This document shows, piece after piece, positions 1 to 9,723 of a stretch of DNA of 64,000 nt. The notes under the pieces were generated by a model that was not told the DNA's origin, ran no database searches, and was given only the letters and a program-made list of their open reading frames with translations. The position numbers and the translations under genes were made by a program. This DNA comes from Adiantum capillus-veneris (lineage: Eukaryota; Streptophyta; Polypodiopsida; Polypodiales; Pteridaceae). Positions within the stretch are counted from its first letter, which is position 1. Every line of letters begins with the position of its first letter. The DNA lies in the NCBI GenBank assembly GCA_014529385.2, contig CM043966.1, positions 87,452,087 to 87,516,086 of the forward strand, read 5' to 3'.

Positions 1-590
1 TACCCGTGAAACGATAGTCTCTTGCTGAATTGGGTTTTCCGTTCCACAATTCATTGTTTCTTTTGGTGGTTCTAATAAGGCTTGTGCAGTCTCGATCATT
101 CTCTGGCACATTTCAAGTCTCTGCTTTTCCAATTCTGCGTTTGGGTATGTCATCCACCTCTGTTCTTGTGTTTGGTTGTTCTTTAACCTAGCTTCGTAAG
201 CTCTCATCAGTGCGTCCAATGGTTCGTGTACTTTGTCGACTAGCACTGATCCCCCTGAGCTTAAGCTCGTTGTTTCTTTGATACTCTTTTGTTTCATTCT
301 TTCCGGGCTCATCTCTCGTTTCCCGTTTTGACTCTCAAGTTTTTCTAATCTAGCTTTAGTTTGCTTTAGTTCCTCAGCTAGAATAGCGTCTTCACGTTCT
401 TTTCTCAACTTCATGCGTGCTTTTCTAGCTTTCCATGTGTTTTTCTGACTCCGCGGTCCTTGACTAACCACTTCAGTCGCTAACTTTCCATTCTCAGGTT
501 CTCTAGTGGTTTTCTTAGCTTGAGCTCTAGTAACAACTTGCGTTGGTATCAGAGTTTCATTTTCAGACCCACTGCTGGTAGGAATAGTTT
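1..590 (-). pseudogene. Gypsy-1 gag, C-terminal charged part (runs off window)
   Basis: Minus-strand translation gives Lys/Glu-rich segments likely to form a coiled coil, then a stretch with QTQEQRWMTYP and EKQRLEMC. These motifs recur in the same order in Gypsy-3 gag (around 56330-56450). This is the part of Gag, or of the Gag-protease linker, downstream of the zinc knuckles. No intact frame spans it. Its role is unknown; the assignment rests on homology with Gypsy-3 and position. Confidence 0.6.
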
Positions 591-1537
591 CTACATATTC
601 AATGTCATCTTTTGCACTTTGTTTGGATTCTTTGAACAATCCTCAATGAAGTGAGTAACCCCACACTCAGTGCAATAAGCGTTAATTCGAATGATTTCCG
701 TATGTGGGCAAACATTCATCAGATGGTCACCTCCACACTTGTAACAAGGTCCTAATGCTGGTCTTGGTCCCATTTGATTCGTCCTTTGTGGATAGGATGG
801 TCTCTGTCCTGCTAACCCTCCATGAGCTATGAACCTTGCGTCCAATGTTCTTGCGTATTGTATCTCTCTTCATCAGAAGCACTTGTAACTGTTGGTGTTC
901 CAACATTCCCCATCATGCCCCATGGTTCTAGTTGTTTTGGTTCTTCTGGTGGGTAATACACTGTCGGAGACATGTGTGCACCCGATTCTTCATAATAGGC
1001 TTGAACAGGCACTAAGGCTTGTTCTTCCTGATTTTCTAAGGTTGGTGCATATCTAATGCCCACTGGTCTTGCTCCTGGTAAAGGTGGTTGTTGTCCCAAT
1101 ACCGGTTGAGGTCTTTCTATCCCCATAGGTCCTGGTACATTTCCCGTTGGGTATCGAGGTACTGGATGTATCTGAGGTGGTGCTAATTGAGCAGGAGGTG
1201 CATACTGGCGCTCCCTTACATACCCTTTGTTGTAATAACACTCCTCTGTTGGATGATTTGTCCATTTTTGTTCAATAGCACACCATTTCAGTGTTTTTGG
1301 CAATGGTTTTTGGTATGGTGCCATCCTTTTTAGAGCATCTTCTATCATTTGCTCTACATTTGGCATGGTTGTTGTTTGAACATTCTTTTTAGTGGTAGTC
1401 TCGCTCGCTACGGAGGAGGAGCTACTGGATGCAAAATCTGTATCCGCTGACACCTCTCCATAAACCGTACAGTTATCCACTAAGTACAATGCCTCTCTCG
1501 TTACTTGCTCGAAACTTGTACAAGCTTTCAAGTGCAA
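591..1537 (-). pseudogene. Gypsy-1 gag, nucleocapsid region with two zinc knuckles
   Basis: Two overlapping minus-strand frames (827-1537 and 591-845) carry the Gag nucleocapsid. A Pro/Gln-rich linker (about residues 110-200 of the first frame) leads to two CCHC knuckles in the second. The first is C-YK-C-GGD-H-LMNV-C and the second C-TE-C-GVT-H-FIED-C, both CX2CX3HX4C. Such knuckles bind genomic RNA during packaging. Gypsy-3 has the same pair at 56734-57363, with near-identical spacing. The two frames overlap by 19 bases in different registers, so a frameshift interrupts an originally continuous reading frame. Confidence 0.85.
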
Positions 1538-1603
1538 GTCCTTCTTGAGAGTGTCGTTCCTCAGTCCCTCAATAAAGAGAACAGATAGTCTGTCATCTTG
1601 TGG

Positions 1604-2287
1604 TCATTCACGTACTGGACATCTCTCAATGTATTGTTTGAAGCGAAGTGAAGCTTCCTTCATTTTTTCGTGTTCTCTCTGTTTAAAAGCATATATTTGT
1701 GAGACCGTATTGTGCTTAATCCCTCGTTTTGAGAATTCCTCAGCAAACTCTCTTAGCAAATGGTCAATGTCATGGAATCCCCCTATGTTCATTGGTTGAA
1801 ACCATGTCAATGCAGTACCTTCTAGAGTAAGACCAAATCCCTCGTATTGTGTATGGAAATTTGTTATCTGCTCAGCTCTTAAGACTTGCTTAAAGAGTGA
1901 CACATGTGCATACGGATCTCCTGAACCACCATACTTCTTTGGCATACACTTGGCTACTTGAGATGGTCTCATACGTCTATGGTCTGCTACCAATCTCATT
2001 GCTCCTGTGTCTAGGCTAAAGCTTTCTCTAGAATCATGGACTTCATGGGTTACCCTTGTCGGTTCCCCTGCCCTGATTCTACTACTAGGAGGTAAATGTG
2101 ATGGTTCCGCTTCGAACCTTGGACCTGGAGTGGTATACGTGGGGATTGGAACTGCACTACCTCGATTCGTATCCATTGACTCTCTGGAATGTAATGATCC
2201 CATTGGTCCGGGCTTCGAGTACTGAGGTTGATTGAAAGAGTCAACAGCCTGAGTTCTTTGTCCTCCTGTTGTCATTGGGTTTTGCAC
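1604..2287 (-). pseudogene. Gypsy-1 gag, capsid-like core domain
   Basis: The frame of 227 codons contains the retrotransposon Gag core: MPKKYGGSGDPYAHVSLFKQ, then LEGTALTWFQ and FAEEFSKRGIKHNTVSQIY, ending at RCPVRE. This is the helical capsid-type domain that assembles the virus-like particle. The A-L-T-W-F motif is typical of the retrotrans_gag family. Gypsy-3 has the homologous block at 57590-58261, where the Trp of the motif is a TAG stop. The frame ends just short of the next gag block at 1537, so at least one frameshift or stop separates them. Confidence 0.88.
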
Positions 2288-2315
2288 TCCATTTCTTGGT
2301 GCTGGTCTTTGTGAG

Positions 2316-2954
2316 CTAGAAGTAACATAATACTGATGTAGTGGTCCCCCAAAGTATGTATCCTTCTAATTCTTTCTTGCCCATTGTTGAGTATTGCCTC
2401 CCATACTTGTCGTAAGCGGCAATTTTCACTTCCGATCCCTCTGTGTAGGTAAAGACATAAAGTCTTTTTTGGTCTGTCAACTCTCCGGTGTAGGGTTCTT
2501 CACATCTATAATAGAGATCTTGCTCCCCATTATTATATTTGTATAGCCCCACATAGATGTTATCAGTGTTGATCCTTGTAGTTTCATTCTCTCTTCTTAA
2601 CCTCGCATCAGGGAAGTTCATTATTGGTGCTTTCTCCTCAAGTTCTTCATCTACTTTGGCTTTGGTGTCCATCAATCCCCACTTGTCCACAATGTTAGGG
2701 TTTAGGACTACCAAGTACATGGTACCCTCATCATCTAGATATCTATCTCCACTATAGCTCACAGGCACTAAGTCCTTGAACTCACTAGGTCTATCTTCTA
2801 TCTTTACACAATAGCAGTCCATTCCATCTTTGTAGATCTTGGCACCTTGCTCATTGTCGTACTGGTATTTTATGAACAATAGCTTCATTGTGGCGGAAGG
2901 GTTTGATGATCCTACTGCCATATTTTCTCTGTTGTTCAGGTTCAAGTGTTCCAA
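2316..2954 (-). pseudogene. Gypsy-1 gag, N-terminal domain of unknown family
   Basis: This frame encodes about 212 residues between the MNLRSGR leader ORF and the capsid core. It is rich in Tyr, Asp and Glu, with the motifs VSYSGDRYLDDEG and LYYRCEEPYTGEL. Gypsy-3 has a clear counterpart at 58371-59156 (RVYDDGDRFRDEKG and SYFRCKEPYPNEL). The domain is therefore a shared, ancestral part of Gag in this lineage, but I do not recognise its family. The first codon of the open stretch is TTG. It lies in the same frame as the upstream MNLRSGR ORF and is separated from it by one TAA, so translation may once have been continuous. Confidence 0.75.
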
Positions 2955-2957
2955 GTG

Positions 2958-3134
2958 TTAGGTGAAAATCTCGAAAGATCTCTCCGAAGAAGTATCAGAA
3001 ACACTTCCTTCAAAGATCGGCTCTAATGGTTGCACCCAACTTTGGTTCACACTTCCCTCGGTTAATATGACACTTGCTTGTTCCCCTTGTTTTGGTTGGT
3101 TATTCTGGAGATTCCTGCCCGATCTCAAATTCAT
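2958..3134 (-). CDS. Short ORF MNLRSGR at the start of Gypsy-1 gag
   Basis: An ATG at 3134 opens a 58-codon ORF beginning MNLRSGR and containing DTSSEE before a TAA at 2960-2958. The downstream Gag N-terminal domain continues in the same frame. Gypsy-3 has the same arrangement (59369-59187, MNLRSGR, about 60 codons, TAA). Gypsy-2 gag starts MHLRSGH with no stop. LRSG-type starts are common in plant gypsy Gag proteins. I infer that this is the true Gag N-terminus. Whether the in-frame stop is decay or a regulated stop is open. Confidence 0.6.
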   Translation of the reverse strand: MNLRSGRNLQNNQPKQGEQASVILTEGSVNQSWVQPLEPIFEGSVSDTSSERSFEIFT

Positions 3135-4538
3135 CAATTCCCCTAAAGGACTTTAACTTTTCCGTCTCGGCAATTTGTTTTCCCGAGTTTTTGTGGTCAG
3201 AATTGATCCAAACTGATTGATACTTGGTCAATTGTTTAATCTTGTCAGTTGGACAACTTCTGTTTCATCAAGTGAGAATTTTGTTGCAGTTATGCTGAAA
3301 AAGACATTATACGCGTATGATGTCTTTTTTCACAGATTTGGACTATTTTGGTTATGCTCACTCTCAGTAGCCCCCTTATGCTCTATCCACTCACAAAATT
3401 CAGTTTGAACTCTGTTTGAGCAAGTTATGGCTAATTTAGGCTTTTCTTGGCAATTTTCCGCTTTTGACTTGTTTTGGGTCAATTGTGATCCAAATGGGAT
3501 GAAACTTGAAATATAACCTCTAGACAGCTATTACAATGGATCTGTGTTGGCAAAGTATCAAAATATGTCCAAAATTAGGTCAAAGACATCATACGCGTAT
3601 GATGTCTTTTTCATCAATTTGGGTCAAGACTTGATATTTATGCTTTCTACAGTGTTTGTAACAATCTTGTCAGGTCAGATATCAAAAATAAGCAGTGGAT
3701 GTGCTAAAAGACCTTACACGCGTATGATGTCTTTTGTCCCAGATTTTGACTATTCTTGGTTTTAAGCCTTCTCCAATGTTTATAATTGAGTTTCAAGTGT
3801 TTTTGTCAGGTTTGAATGTAAAAACAAGATCTGAATCCAAAAGTTCCTATTCTTTGCGTTTCTTGGACTCCGACTTGTCTTTTTGGGTTTCTTTGAGTGT
3901 TAATGCTCTTGTTTTAAGTTGAAATTAGAGTATAACCCCCCTTTTGAACACTCTGGTAAAGTCAAAAATTTTGTTTTGGTCTCTGTTTGGTCATTTAGAC
4001 ATCATACGCGTATGATGTCTAAAGTTGCAGATTTCCAGTTTTTTGGCACAGAATCCTTCCTAAAGATTTCTCAAGTGCTCAGCAACTCCCAGATACACAG
4101 AAAATTTCTCTGACTTTTGTTTATTGCAAGTTTCACTACTAACTCGACGGTTTAGTGATCTAACATGCAATCAACCATATCAAGCAAATACTCCAATGAT
4201 TACTAGCTCTAGATCAGGATCAAATGAAGTCCCACCTAAGCTATTCCTAATCATAAAATGGGTTTGGTAATTGTGATTTTAAAGAGATCCACTGCCACTC
4301 ACGGACTAGCAAATTCTTCTTCTATCAACAACTACTCAACACCAACAAAACAACAAACAAATCTAAGCTAAACTAAAAATAATGTCAACACGGAAGACCC
4401 AGGAATACCCCACTTCCTAGTATCTCTCGAGATCTTCGGAGTCCACCACTCCTACATCTTTTCTAACTAAAGTATACAAAGTAGTTTATACGACTCACCT
4501 CGTAGGATTAGTCTAAGGTCACCTACTTAGGACTCTCG
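3135..4538 (-). other. Gypsy-1 5' leader, non-coding
   Basis: About 1.4 kb lies between the primer-binding site and the first Gag ATG, with no credible coding region. It holds four copies of an ACGCGT-centred palindrome (listed separately) in loosely repetitive T-rich spacers. Short plus-strand ORFs here are chance. Confidence 0.8.
3302..4020. repeat. Array of four 24-bp palindromes in Gypsy-1 leader
   Basis: Copies lie at 3302-3325, 3584-3607, 3709-3732 and 3997-4020. The half-site is AGACATCATACG followed by its exact reverse complement. The copies at 3584 and 3997 are perfect, 3302 has one mismatch and 3709 several in one arm. Start-to-start spacings are 282, 125 and 288 bp. Gypsy-3 has an equivalent leader array with spacings of 276 and 125 bp. 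T-rich TTTTCATCA-like sequence often follows on the plus strand. The core ACGCGT fits a CGCG-box (CAMTA type) or MluI-box, which is only suggestive. Confidence 0.92.
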
Positions 4539-4556
4539 TCCCCGGCAACGGCGCCA
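4539..4556 (-). other. Primer-binding site, tRNA-Asp
   Basis: The plus strand reads TCCCCGGCAACGGCGCCA, identical to the 3' end of plant tRNA-Asp including CCA. On the element strand this is the minus-strand primer site, two bases inside the LTR edge. It fixes both the LTR boundary and the element's direction. Confidence 0.93.
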
Positions 4557-4558
4557 AA

Positions 4559-5191
4559 TGTTAAGGCGGTTACGCCGCTAGCGGAAGCTAAATAGCGAGA
4601 ACTCAACCAACAACAGAATTTGTCAGACGAGGACGGAGCTTGACCCGCAGGCGCATGGAAACAACTAGGTGGGTGTCAAATCACCTACTCGACCTTCTAA
4701 TGACAATCACTACTAAGGAAATCAAATCTAAGTTCTAAAATACGCAAGTGACTGAAATCCGTACTACGAACGAATGCTATACGAAACAAGATCTAGAATC
4801 ATTGAATCGATCTCAAACTCAAGGGGAAGTCTATACACTAGGTAAGAACAACATCCTAAAGACTTGAACTGCAAAATCAACCTATAACCACTCCGTGCGG
4901 TAAACGCGTATGAAGACAGGCCGAAAAATACAGGTGATCGAAACTTGACCCCGATGGTACTAATGTGTAGCTCTACTCGTTGTGGTTCTATAGATATGCT
5001 ACACGCTCAATTCCGACACACGAGTTGGAAGAAAACTCACACCGAAGCTCGTAGGAACTTACCACACATAGAAGCCGATAGCGCGCACTCTTGGTATCTG
5101 TGCGTAGCTCTCGCCGTTGCTAACACAATGGCGGTGTCGCTTCTCCAATGGCGGCTCCGTAGCTCGCGTAGCAAGTAGATAAGACTCTCAC

Positions 5192-5237
<46 letters not shown>

Positions 5238-5522
5238 ACACAGTCACGGCGCTCCAAAAAACTCACTTTGATTAAATGATCTCCCTTAGGTTACAAAAAC
5301 TTTGGCTTATATACCTCAGCCTTGGAGGTGAGAACATCTCTAACTAATTACATCAGCAAGTGAAATTACTTCGGGATTACAAGTTGGAAACTCAATTGAG
5401 TCCTGTTACTTAATGAATGGTTCAAATCAAAATTAATGTCGGAAAGACATTTATTACAATCAATGGTTACAAAATGATGAGTGTGAGCAAAAATGTGGGT
5501 GTGATCCTCTGTTGGCTCAACA
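4559..5522 (-). repeat. 5' LTR of Gypsy-1 (964 bp)
   Basis: Plus-strand ends are TGTTAAGG and GGCTCAACA, the usual TG...CA. The left edge is fixed by the adjoining primer-binding site. The right edge is fixed because sequence from 5523 aligns with LongLTR-D LTR sequence at 9602. Internal blocks such as CTTGACCCGCAGGCGC are shared with the Gypsy-3 LTRs. A degenerate half of the leader palindrome lies at 4904-4918. A CT microsatellite sits at 5196-5235. Confidence 0.88.
5196..5235. repeat. (CT)n microsatellite in the Gypsy-1 LTR
   Basis: Twenty uninterrupted CT units. Confidence 0.95.
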
Positions 5523-5645
5523 GTTTGTAAACGAATTGTGTGAGTTTTGAAGGTGAACTCCAATGGGTCGGGGTGCAATAATTACCCTGGGCTATAAAGA
5601 GGTTTGCAATTTATTGCCGGGTGTGTTCCCCTTTCCCCCCATCCA
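5523..5645 (+). repeat. 3' end of the LongLTR-D 5' LTR (truncated by Gypsy-1)
   Basis: Sequence from GTTTGTAAACG to CCCCATCCA aligns with 9602-9723, the end of the 3' LTR. The rest of this LTR must lie left of Gypsy-1, outside the window. Confidence 0.85.
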
Positions 5646-5650
5646 TCTTT

Positions 5651-5668
5651 TGGTGCCCCCACGGAGGA
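5651..5668 (+). other. Candidate primer-binding site of LongLTR-D
   Basis: TGGTGCCCCCACGG begins five bases after the LTR end, where a primer site is expected, and starts with the obligatory TGG. I cannot assign the tRNA from memory. Confidence 0.5.
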
Positions 5669-5752
5669 GCATCTGATTGCTCCTATTTGAAGGTAAAGTT
5701 GTGGTTTCGGAGCGAATGAAGTGCAAATTTTGAAGAGCAGTTGCAATGAAAG

Positions 5753-6471
5753 ATGGCTTGGACGGCTTTTCCTATTTTCACTCGAGTTGAAGATGCCGAA
5801 ACCTGCTTACAAGATTATGGTTTATATGTGCTAAAAAGCAGGTTATCAAGAGAAGAAGGCGCGGTTCAAGTTTTTTCACTGTTGGCTCGTGGAAAAACAA
5901 AAAGATGGTACTACGGATTGTGAGATGAAGAAAAGGTGGATTGGATAGCTTTAGAAGCGGCTTTTTGACGATAATATGTGCCGGATGTGCAAGTGCATGA
6001 AGTGAATCGAACGTTGGATGGTCTAAAGCAAAGCCTAGAGAGTGATTTTCAAGCTTTTGAATGGGAATTTGAGGCCCTTTGGAGACAACCAATGGAGGTA
6101 ACTGCTTCCCAAAGTGTTGATTATTAAAAATTGAGCAAATTTTTGGATTGCCTACATGAGGATGTTCGAGACAAGGTCGAGACAAGGTTGAAGCCGATGG
6201 GCCAGTTACATATGCAGAAGCGGTAAATTTGGCAAGAGACCGAACGAAGAAGATCTTCAAGAAGTGGCAAGCGAGGCAAAGTCAGTCAAATACGGTGGTG
6301 CCCAAGCCTGTTGAAGTGGTTGAAGTGAAGCCAAGGGTGCTGCAAAGAGACATGCCGATGCAAGAGAAACCGAGGGTTTTATGGTTGCAAAGAGGTGGAG
6401 CAATTTCAATGCCAAGGATGCCAGTTAGGGAAGCTCCAATTGTGAAAGAAGTACAAACGGTTCCAAATTGA
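5753..6471 (+). pseudogene. LongLTR-D gag-like protein, broken
   Basis: An ATG at 5753 opens MAWTAFPIFTRVEDAE, followed by GKTKRWYYGL and then a TGA in frame (about 5921). The same or neighbouring frames continue with DWIALEAAF, NRTLDGLKQ and FLDCLHEDVRDKVE. The last stretch (6229-6471) begins YAEAVNLA-type sequence and is basic. The order and helical character resemble the capsid part of plant retrotransposon Gag, where a cross-wise W-Y pair and a C-terminal LARD/LA-type helix are common. At least four stops or shifts break it. No zinc knuckle is visible. The Gag identity is inferred from position and pattern, not from a family signature I can name. Confidence 0.55.
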
Positions 6472-6498
6472 GTAGAAGATGCACTAGTAAACTCAGGT

Positions 6499-7203
6499 AT
6501 GGCTAGTCAAGCTCCATTGACAAGTGCTAGGGATCAAAGAGTGCAGTTTGCAAATGATGTTGAAGCAGTAAAGGTAGAGGAAATCCCAGATCTTGAAACG
6601 GAAGAAGAAGTGGAAACAGAGGATAGCAGTTCCATAGATGCTGATAAGACATGGGAAACCGATTCTTCTCACTCGAGGTATGAGGAATTTGATCTTTTGC
6701 ATGTAGATAAAGATGTGCAAATTGTGTTGGAGGAGCAAGAGAAAGTGCAAACCAAGGTGCTTGATGAAGTCCAAGTGGAGGAATCCAGGCCTACAGAGGT
6801 AGACATGCAAGTAAAGATGCTATGCGGTGCCATGTTGATGGTTGTTCTTGTTAAGGTTGCTATGGAGTGTACCATAGTAGTGCAACAAGTACGGAGTTAT
6901 TCCATGAAAGGTAAAGCAAGCTTGGATTTGGAAGAAGACCAAGGTAGTGTGGTAGAAAATGATTCTCTATCTTCTTTGGCCAAAGATGAAGTGGAAGAGC
7001 AAGCAGAAGCAATTGACAAAGCGGTGGTGCTGATTGATCTTGAAGGGCCAATCGATGATGAAGGGCTTGATGACAGTGTAATTGAGTTCATAGAGGAGGT
7101 TCAAGAGAGCACGAAGGTAGTGCAAGAGATGTGTTCTATGGCATATGAAGGGATTCCCACGATGTGTCAAATCTTTCAAAAGAGATATTCAACTCATGGT
7201 TGA
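6499..7203 (+). CDS. LongLTR-D ORF of unknown function, acidic
   Basis: The open frame has 234 codons starting MASQAPLTSARDQ. The protein is strongly acidic, with repeated Glu/Asp runs (EIPDLETEEEVETED). It has one hydrophobic stretch at about residues 107-130 (AMLMVVLVKVAMECTIVV) that could be a membrane segment. I do not recognise the family. It lies between the gag-like frame and the 3' LTR, where accessory genes sit in some LTR elements. A second frame starts within its last 40 bases. It could also be the hypervariable tail of Gag; nothing in it resembles pol. Confidence 0.45.
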   Translation: MASQAPLTSARDQRVQFANDVEAVKVEEIPDLETEEEVETEDSSSIDADKTWETDSSHSRYEEFDLLHVDKDVQIVLEEQEKVQTKVLDEVQVEESRPTEVDMQVKMLCGAMLMVVLVKVAMECTIVVQQVRSYSMKGKASLDLEEDQGSVVENDSLSSLAKDEVEEQAEAIDKAVVLIDLEGPIDDEGLDDSVIEFIEEVQESTKVVQEMCSMAYEGIPTMCQIFQKRYSTHG

Positions 7204-7565
7204 AAGGTATGCTTGTAACTGCAGCTGTGCAGTATGTTATCCATCGGATACGGGGTTTCCTTGAGAGGAGCTCTACTTTACATGGTTGGGAGGGAGGGTC
7301 AAAAGTGTTGGTTCATATAGATGATGTGGTTCCAGAACCAGGTGTATTGGTTGGTTCGGGTAATATGTTTGCAAAGCCATATATGTTGATGAGGCAAGAT
7401 GATGTTCAAAGAGGTTCTAAAGTGCTATGGACCTTTTGTGTGCATGGATGGCTACGTGCTTGGGTAAAGCACTATTGGAGGTTGTTGCAGATGGATGAAA
7501 GTGAACAGAGCCATGTGTTTGATCCAGGAGGACAGACTATGCAGGGGGTGGGGCAACCCACTTGA
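7164..7565 (+). CDS. LongLTR-D ORF of unknown function, downstream frame
   Basis: The 133-codon frame overlaps the end of the acidic ORF in another register. It is hydrophobic and Trp-rich near the end (TFCVHGWLRAWVKHYWRLLQ) and finishes shortly before a purine-rich tract and the 3' LTR. It may be the frameshifted continuation of the acidic ORF. No family is recognised, and coding status is uncertain because codon-level conservation cannot be tested here. Confidence 0.35.
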   Translation: MSNLSKEIFNSWLKGMLVTAAVQYVIHRIRGFLERSSTLHGWEGGSKVLVHIDDVVPEPGVLVGSGNMFAKPYMLMRQDDVQRGSKVLWTFCVHGWLRAWVKHYWRLLQMDESEQSHVFDPGGQTMQGVGQPT

Positions 7566-7716
7566 GGATTGGCAGTAGGAGGTAAAAGTAGGGTTTTGCA
7601 CATATGATAGTGGCTCTTTCAGTTTTCTCACGATGTTTGCTAGTATTGCATTTTCTAGGTGAATAAAGATCTTTTTTGGTTGAACATGAATGTTCAACAG
7701 GAGGGTTGGGCAATGA

Positions 7717-9432
7717 TGGTGCAGCCAAAGTGTGTCGACCATAGGGCACAGGCCGTGATGTGTATGCTTATAGATGCATGGCAAAGGCTAGAGCAGAAGG
7801 GAAGAACTTGTGCAGGCAAGTGGCAGCAGAGATGTATGCTTTATGTGGTTTTTTACGCCAAAAGGGCTTCAGATAGGGTCTGACATGGAGGTAGATGAAG
7901 GGTGATCAAAATGATGTTTTCTGGCCAAGAAATATAGAGCTTAAAGTGCTGAAGGAGCATGTCCAGATGGCTCATCAAACAGAGTTACGGAGCCCAAGAT
8001 ATTAGAGGTTGAAAGTAGGGTGTGTTGCAGATTCTTGCCGGATAGGGCAGCTGGGGATCGGTGGCCCGAGATGATATCAATGTATCGATGCGTAGTGCTT
8101 GATTTATGGAGCATACCCGTCTTTTTAGATTGCAGATTGGAGCTATGGATAGCAAGTTATGGCCGAAAGAATTTTTTCTGGGGCTAGGTTGGTGCCCACT
8201 TGATCGCATGGGGAGCCGTGCCATATGATATTTTTTGGACTTTGACGAAGTTCTAGAGCAAAGTATGCATCATACGGCTCAGTAGGAATTGACGGCTCAT
8301 CAAACAGAGCCCGGAGCGGGACGTTGTAGAAGCACGAAGGTAAGGGCAATTGCTCAAGAACCAGCCCGGTTGCTTTTTCCTGTTTTTTCATGGCCTTGAT
8401 TGGCGAGTCGGGCAAAGACCAAATGGATCAAGGTTAGTGTGGATCAAAGCTGGCAAGGAGAGCTCCGAAGGGAGTGTCACGGTTCGATCATCGGATATGA
8501 TAGCAGCAAGTAGCACACTCTCAAAGGAGGTGAAAAAGGGCATAAAAAAAAGTTTTCTAAACATTTTTGGGCTTTCAAAAGGCTTAGGGGCTCACAATCT
8601 GCCACGTGGTGGGGGGTTAATCCCATATACGCAAGGAGGTGCTGGCCAAGCGTGGTATAAGGGCCACATGGGGCGCCCATTTGGAGTATGTGAAAGCGTG
8701 GGAGCTCGTGGAGCTTGCTGGCTACGGCGTCAGGGTGGAGGCGTGCATCGATGGCCCGTTCGGCATCCGCCAGCGGCCTTGGGTGGCACTTCGCGTGATG
8801 AGAACGATGATGTGGCACCCGAGAGGGGTTGATTCCCATGCCAAAACTTTTGAGGGGGAACATGGGTGCACCGACGGCGCCGTCAGTGCCTTGCTTGGCA
8901 TGAGTAGGGCTTCACGCGGTTGATGGCTTGAGTCCCAAGAAAGCGGGTCCAAAATACGGCAAGGGGATGATCACATGCAACAGCAGAGGAAAAAAGTGGG
9001 CTAAATTGGGAGGGGCAACACACACGCCTAAAAAAAGGTTTTCGGCAGTTAGGGGGGGACTCTTTTTTGCATGCAAAAGACGTGTGCTTGAGGAGGAAGA
9101 GGAAAGGAAAGAGGAACTGGCAGAGCACAGAAGGGCGGAGCTTTTCATTGGCATCTCCAAGGAGAAGGCCAAGCCGAGGCGGCATCAGTTTCTGCCCCAA
9201 GATTCTTTTTGTTCGTCTCATCAAGGATTGTTACATAGTGTGTTAGCAAGAGATTACCAGAGTTGTAGTCATCTTTTTTGTCGCAAATCAAAGAAAGCCA
9301 TAGCCACAGTTGGTGTAACCTCTTTGCCTCTTTTTTGGCCTTCTCGTCTTTGCTCTATCCCTATTGTATGGTGTCGGTTGAGAAGTGTGTGCCTCTCCGG
9401 ACCTGTGTTGTGGGGGGGGGGGGGGGGGGGGG

Positions 9433-9531
<99 letters not shown>

Positions 9532-9723
9532 TTTGTGTTGAGTGAGAGCTGACAGCAGATTGTGCTAAGGGTGAGATTGTGCTTACAGGGTTGTGTGCAA
9601 GGTTTGTAAACGAATTGTGTGAGTTTTGAAGGTGAACTCCAGTGGGTCGGGGTGCAGTGATGACCCTGGGCTATAGAGAGGTTTGCAATTTATTTATGGG
9701 TGTGTTCCCCTTTCCCACATCCA
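7717..9723 (+). repeat. 3' LTR of LongLTR-D (2,007 bp)
   Basis: It starts TGGTGCAGCCAAAG, matching the start of the solo LTR at 29463, and ends CACATCCA, matching the ends at 5645 and 31781. A purine-rich stretch (AGGAGGGTTGGG) precedes it as the polypurine tract should. Internal blocks align with the solo LTR, for example the two CATCAAACAGAG/CGTCAAACGGAG sites and the GAGCTCGTGGAGCTTG block. ORFs predicted inside it are chance open frames in GC-rich DNA. Confidence 0.8.
9412..9528. repeat. (G)23 followed by a (GA)n microsatellite
   Basis: A run of G from 9412 to 9434 passes directly into a long, nearly pure GA tract inside the LongLTR-D LTR. Both length and assembly accuracy are uncertain for such tracts. 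Confidence 0.9.

Larger units (their letters stand above)
1..5522 (-). mobile_element. Gypsy-1, Ty3/gypsy retrotransposon, 5' part
   Basis: Reading leftwards on the minus strand the order is LTR (5522-4559), tRNA-Asp primer-binding site (4556-4539), a leader of about 1.4 kb with four palindromes, and gag from 3134 to the window edge. Pol and the 3' LTR lie outside. The right flank (5523 onward) matches the end of the LongLTR-D LTR at 9602-9723, so Gypsy-1 inserted into a LongLTR-D LTR. Gag, leader and LTR are all recognisably related to Gypsy-3 (46838-62139) but clearly diverged, so these are sister families. Confidence 0.9.
5523..9723 (+). mobile_element. LongLTR-D, gag-only LTR retrotransposon with 2-kb LTRs
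   Basis: A 5' LTR remnant (5523-5645) is followed by an internal region of 2.07 kb and a 3' LTR of 2,007 bp (7717-9723). The internal region has a gag-like reading frame and two further ORFs but no protease, reverse transcriptase or integrase. That is the layout of a non-autonomous LARD-like element. A solo LTR of the same family lies at 29463-31781. The 5' LTR was cut by Gypsy-1. The 3' flank is Gypsy-4 sequence, so LongLTR-D inserted into Gypsy-4. Confidence 0.78.

Noticed and set aside
8928-9545. Plus-strand ORFs ending in Glu-Arg repeats
   Set aside because: They read through a GA microsatellite inside the LongLTR-D LTR and have no homologous frame in the solo LTR copy.
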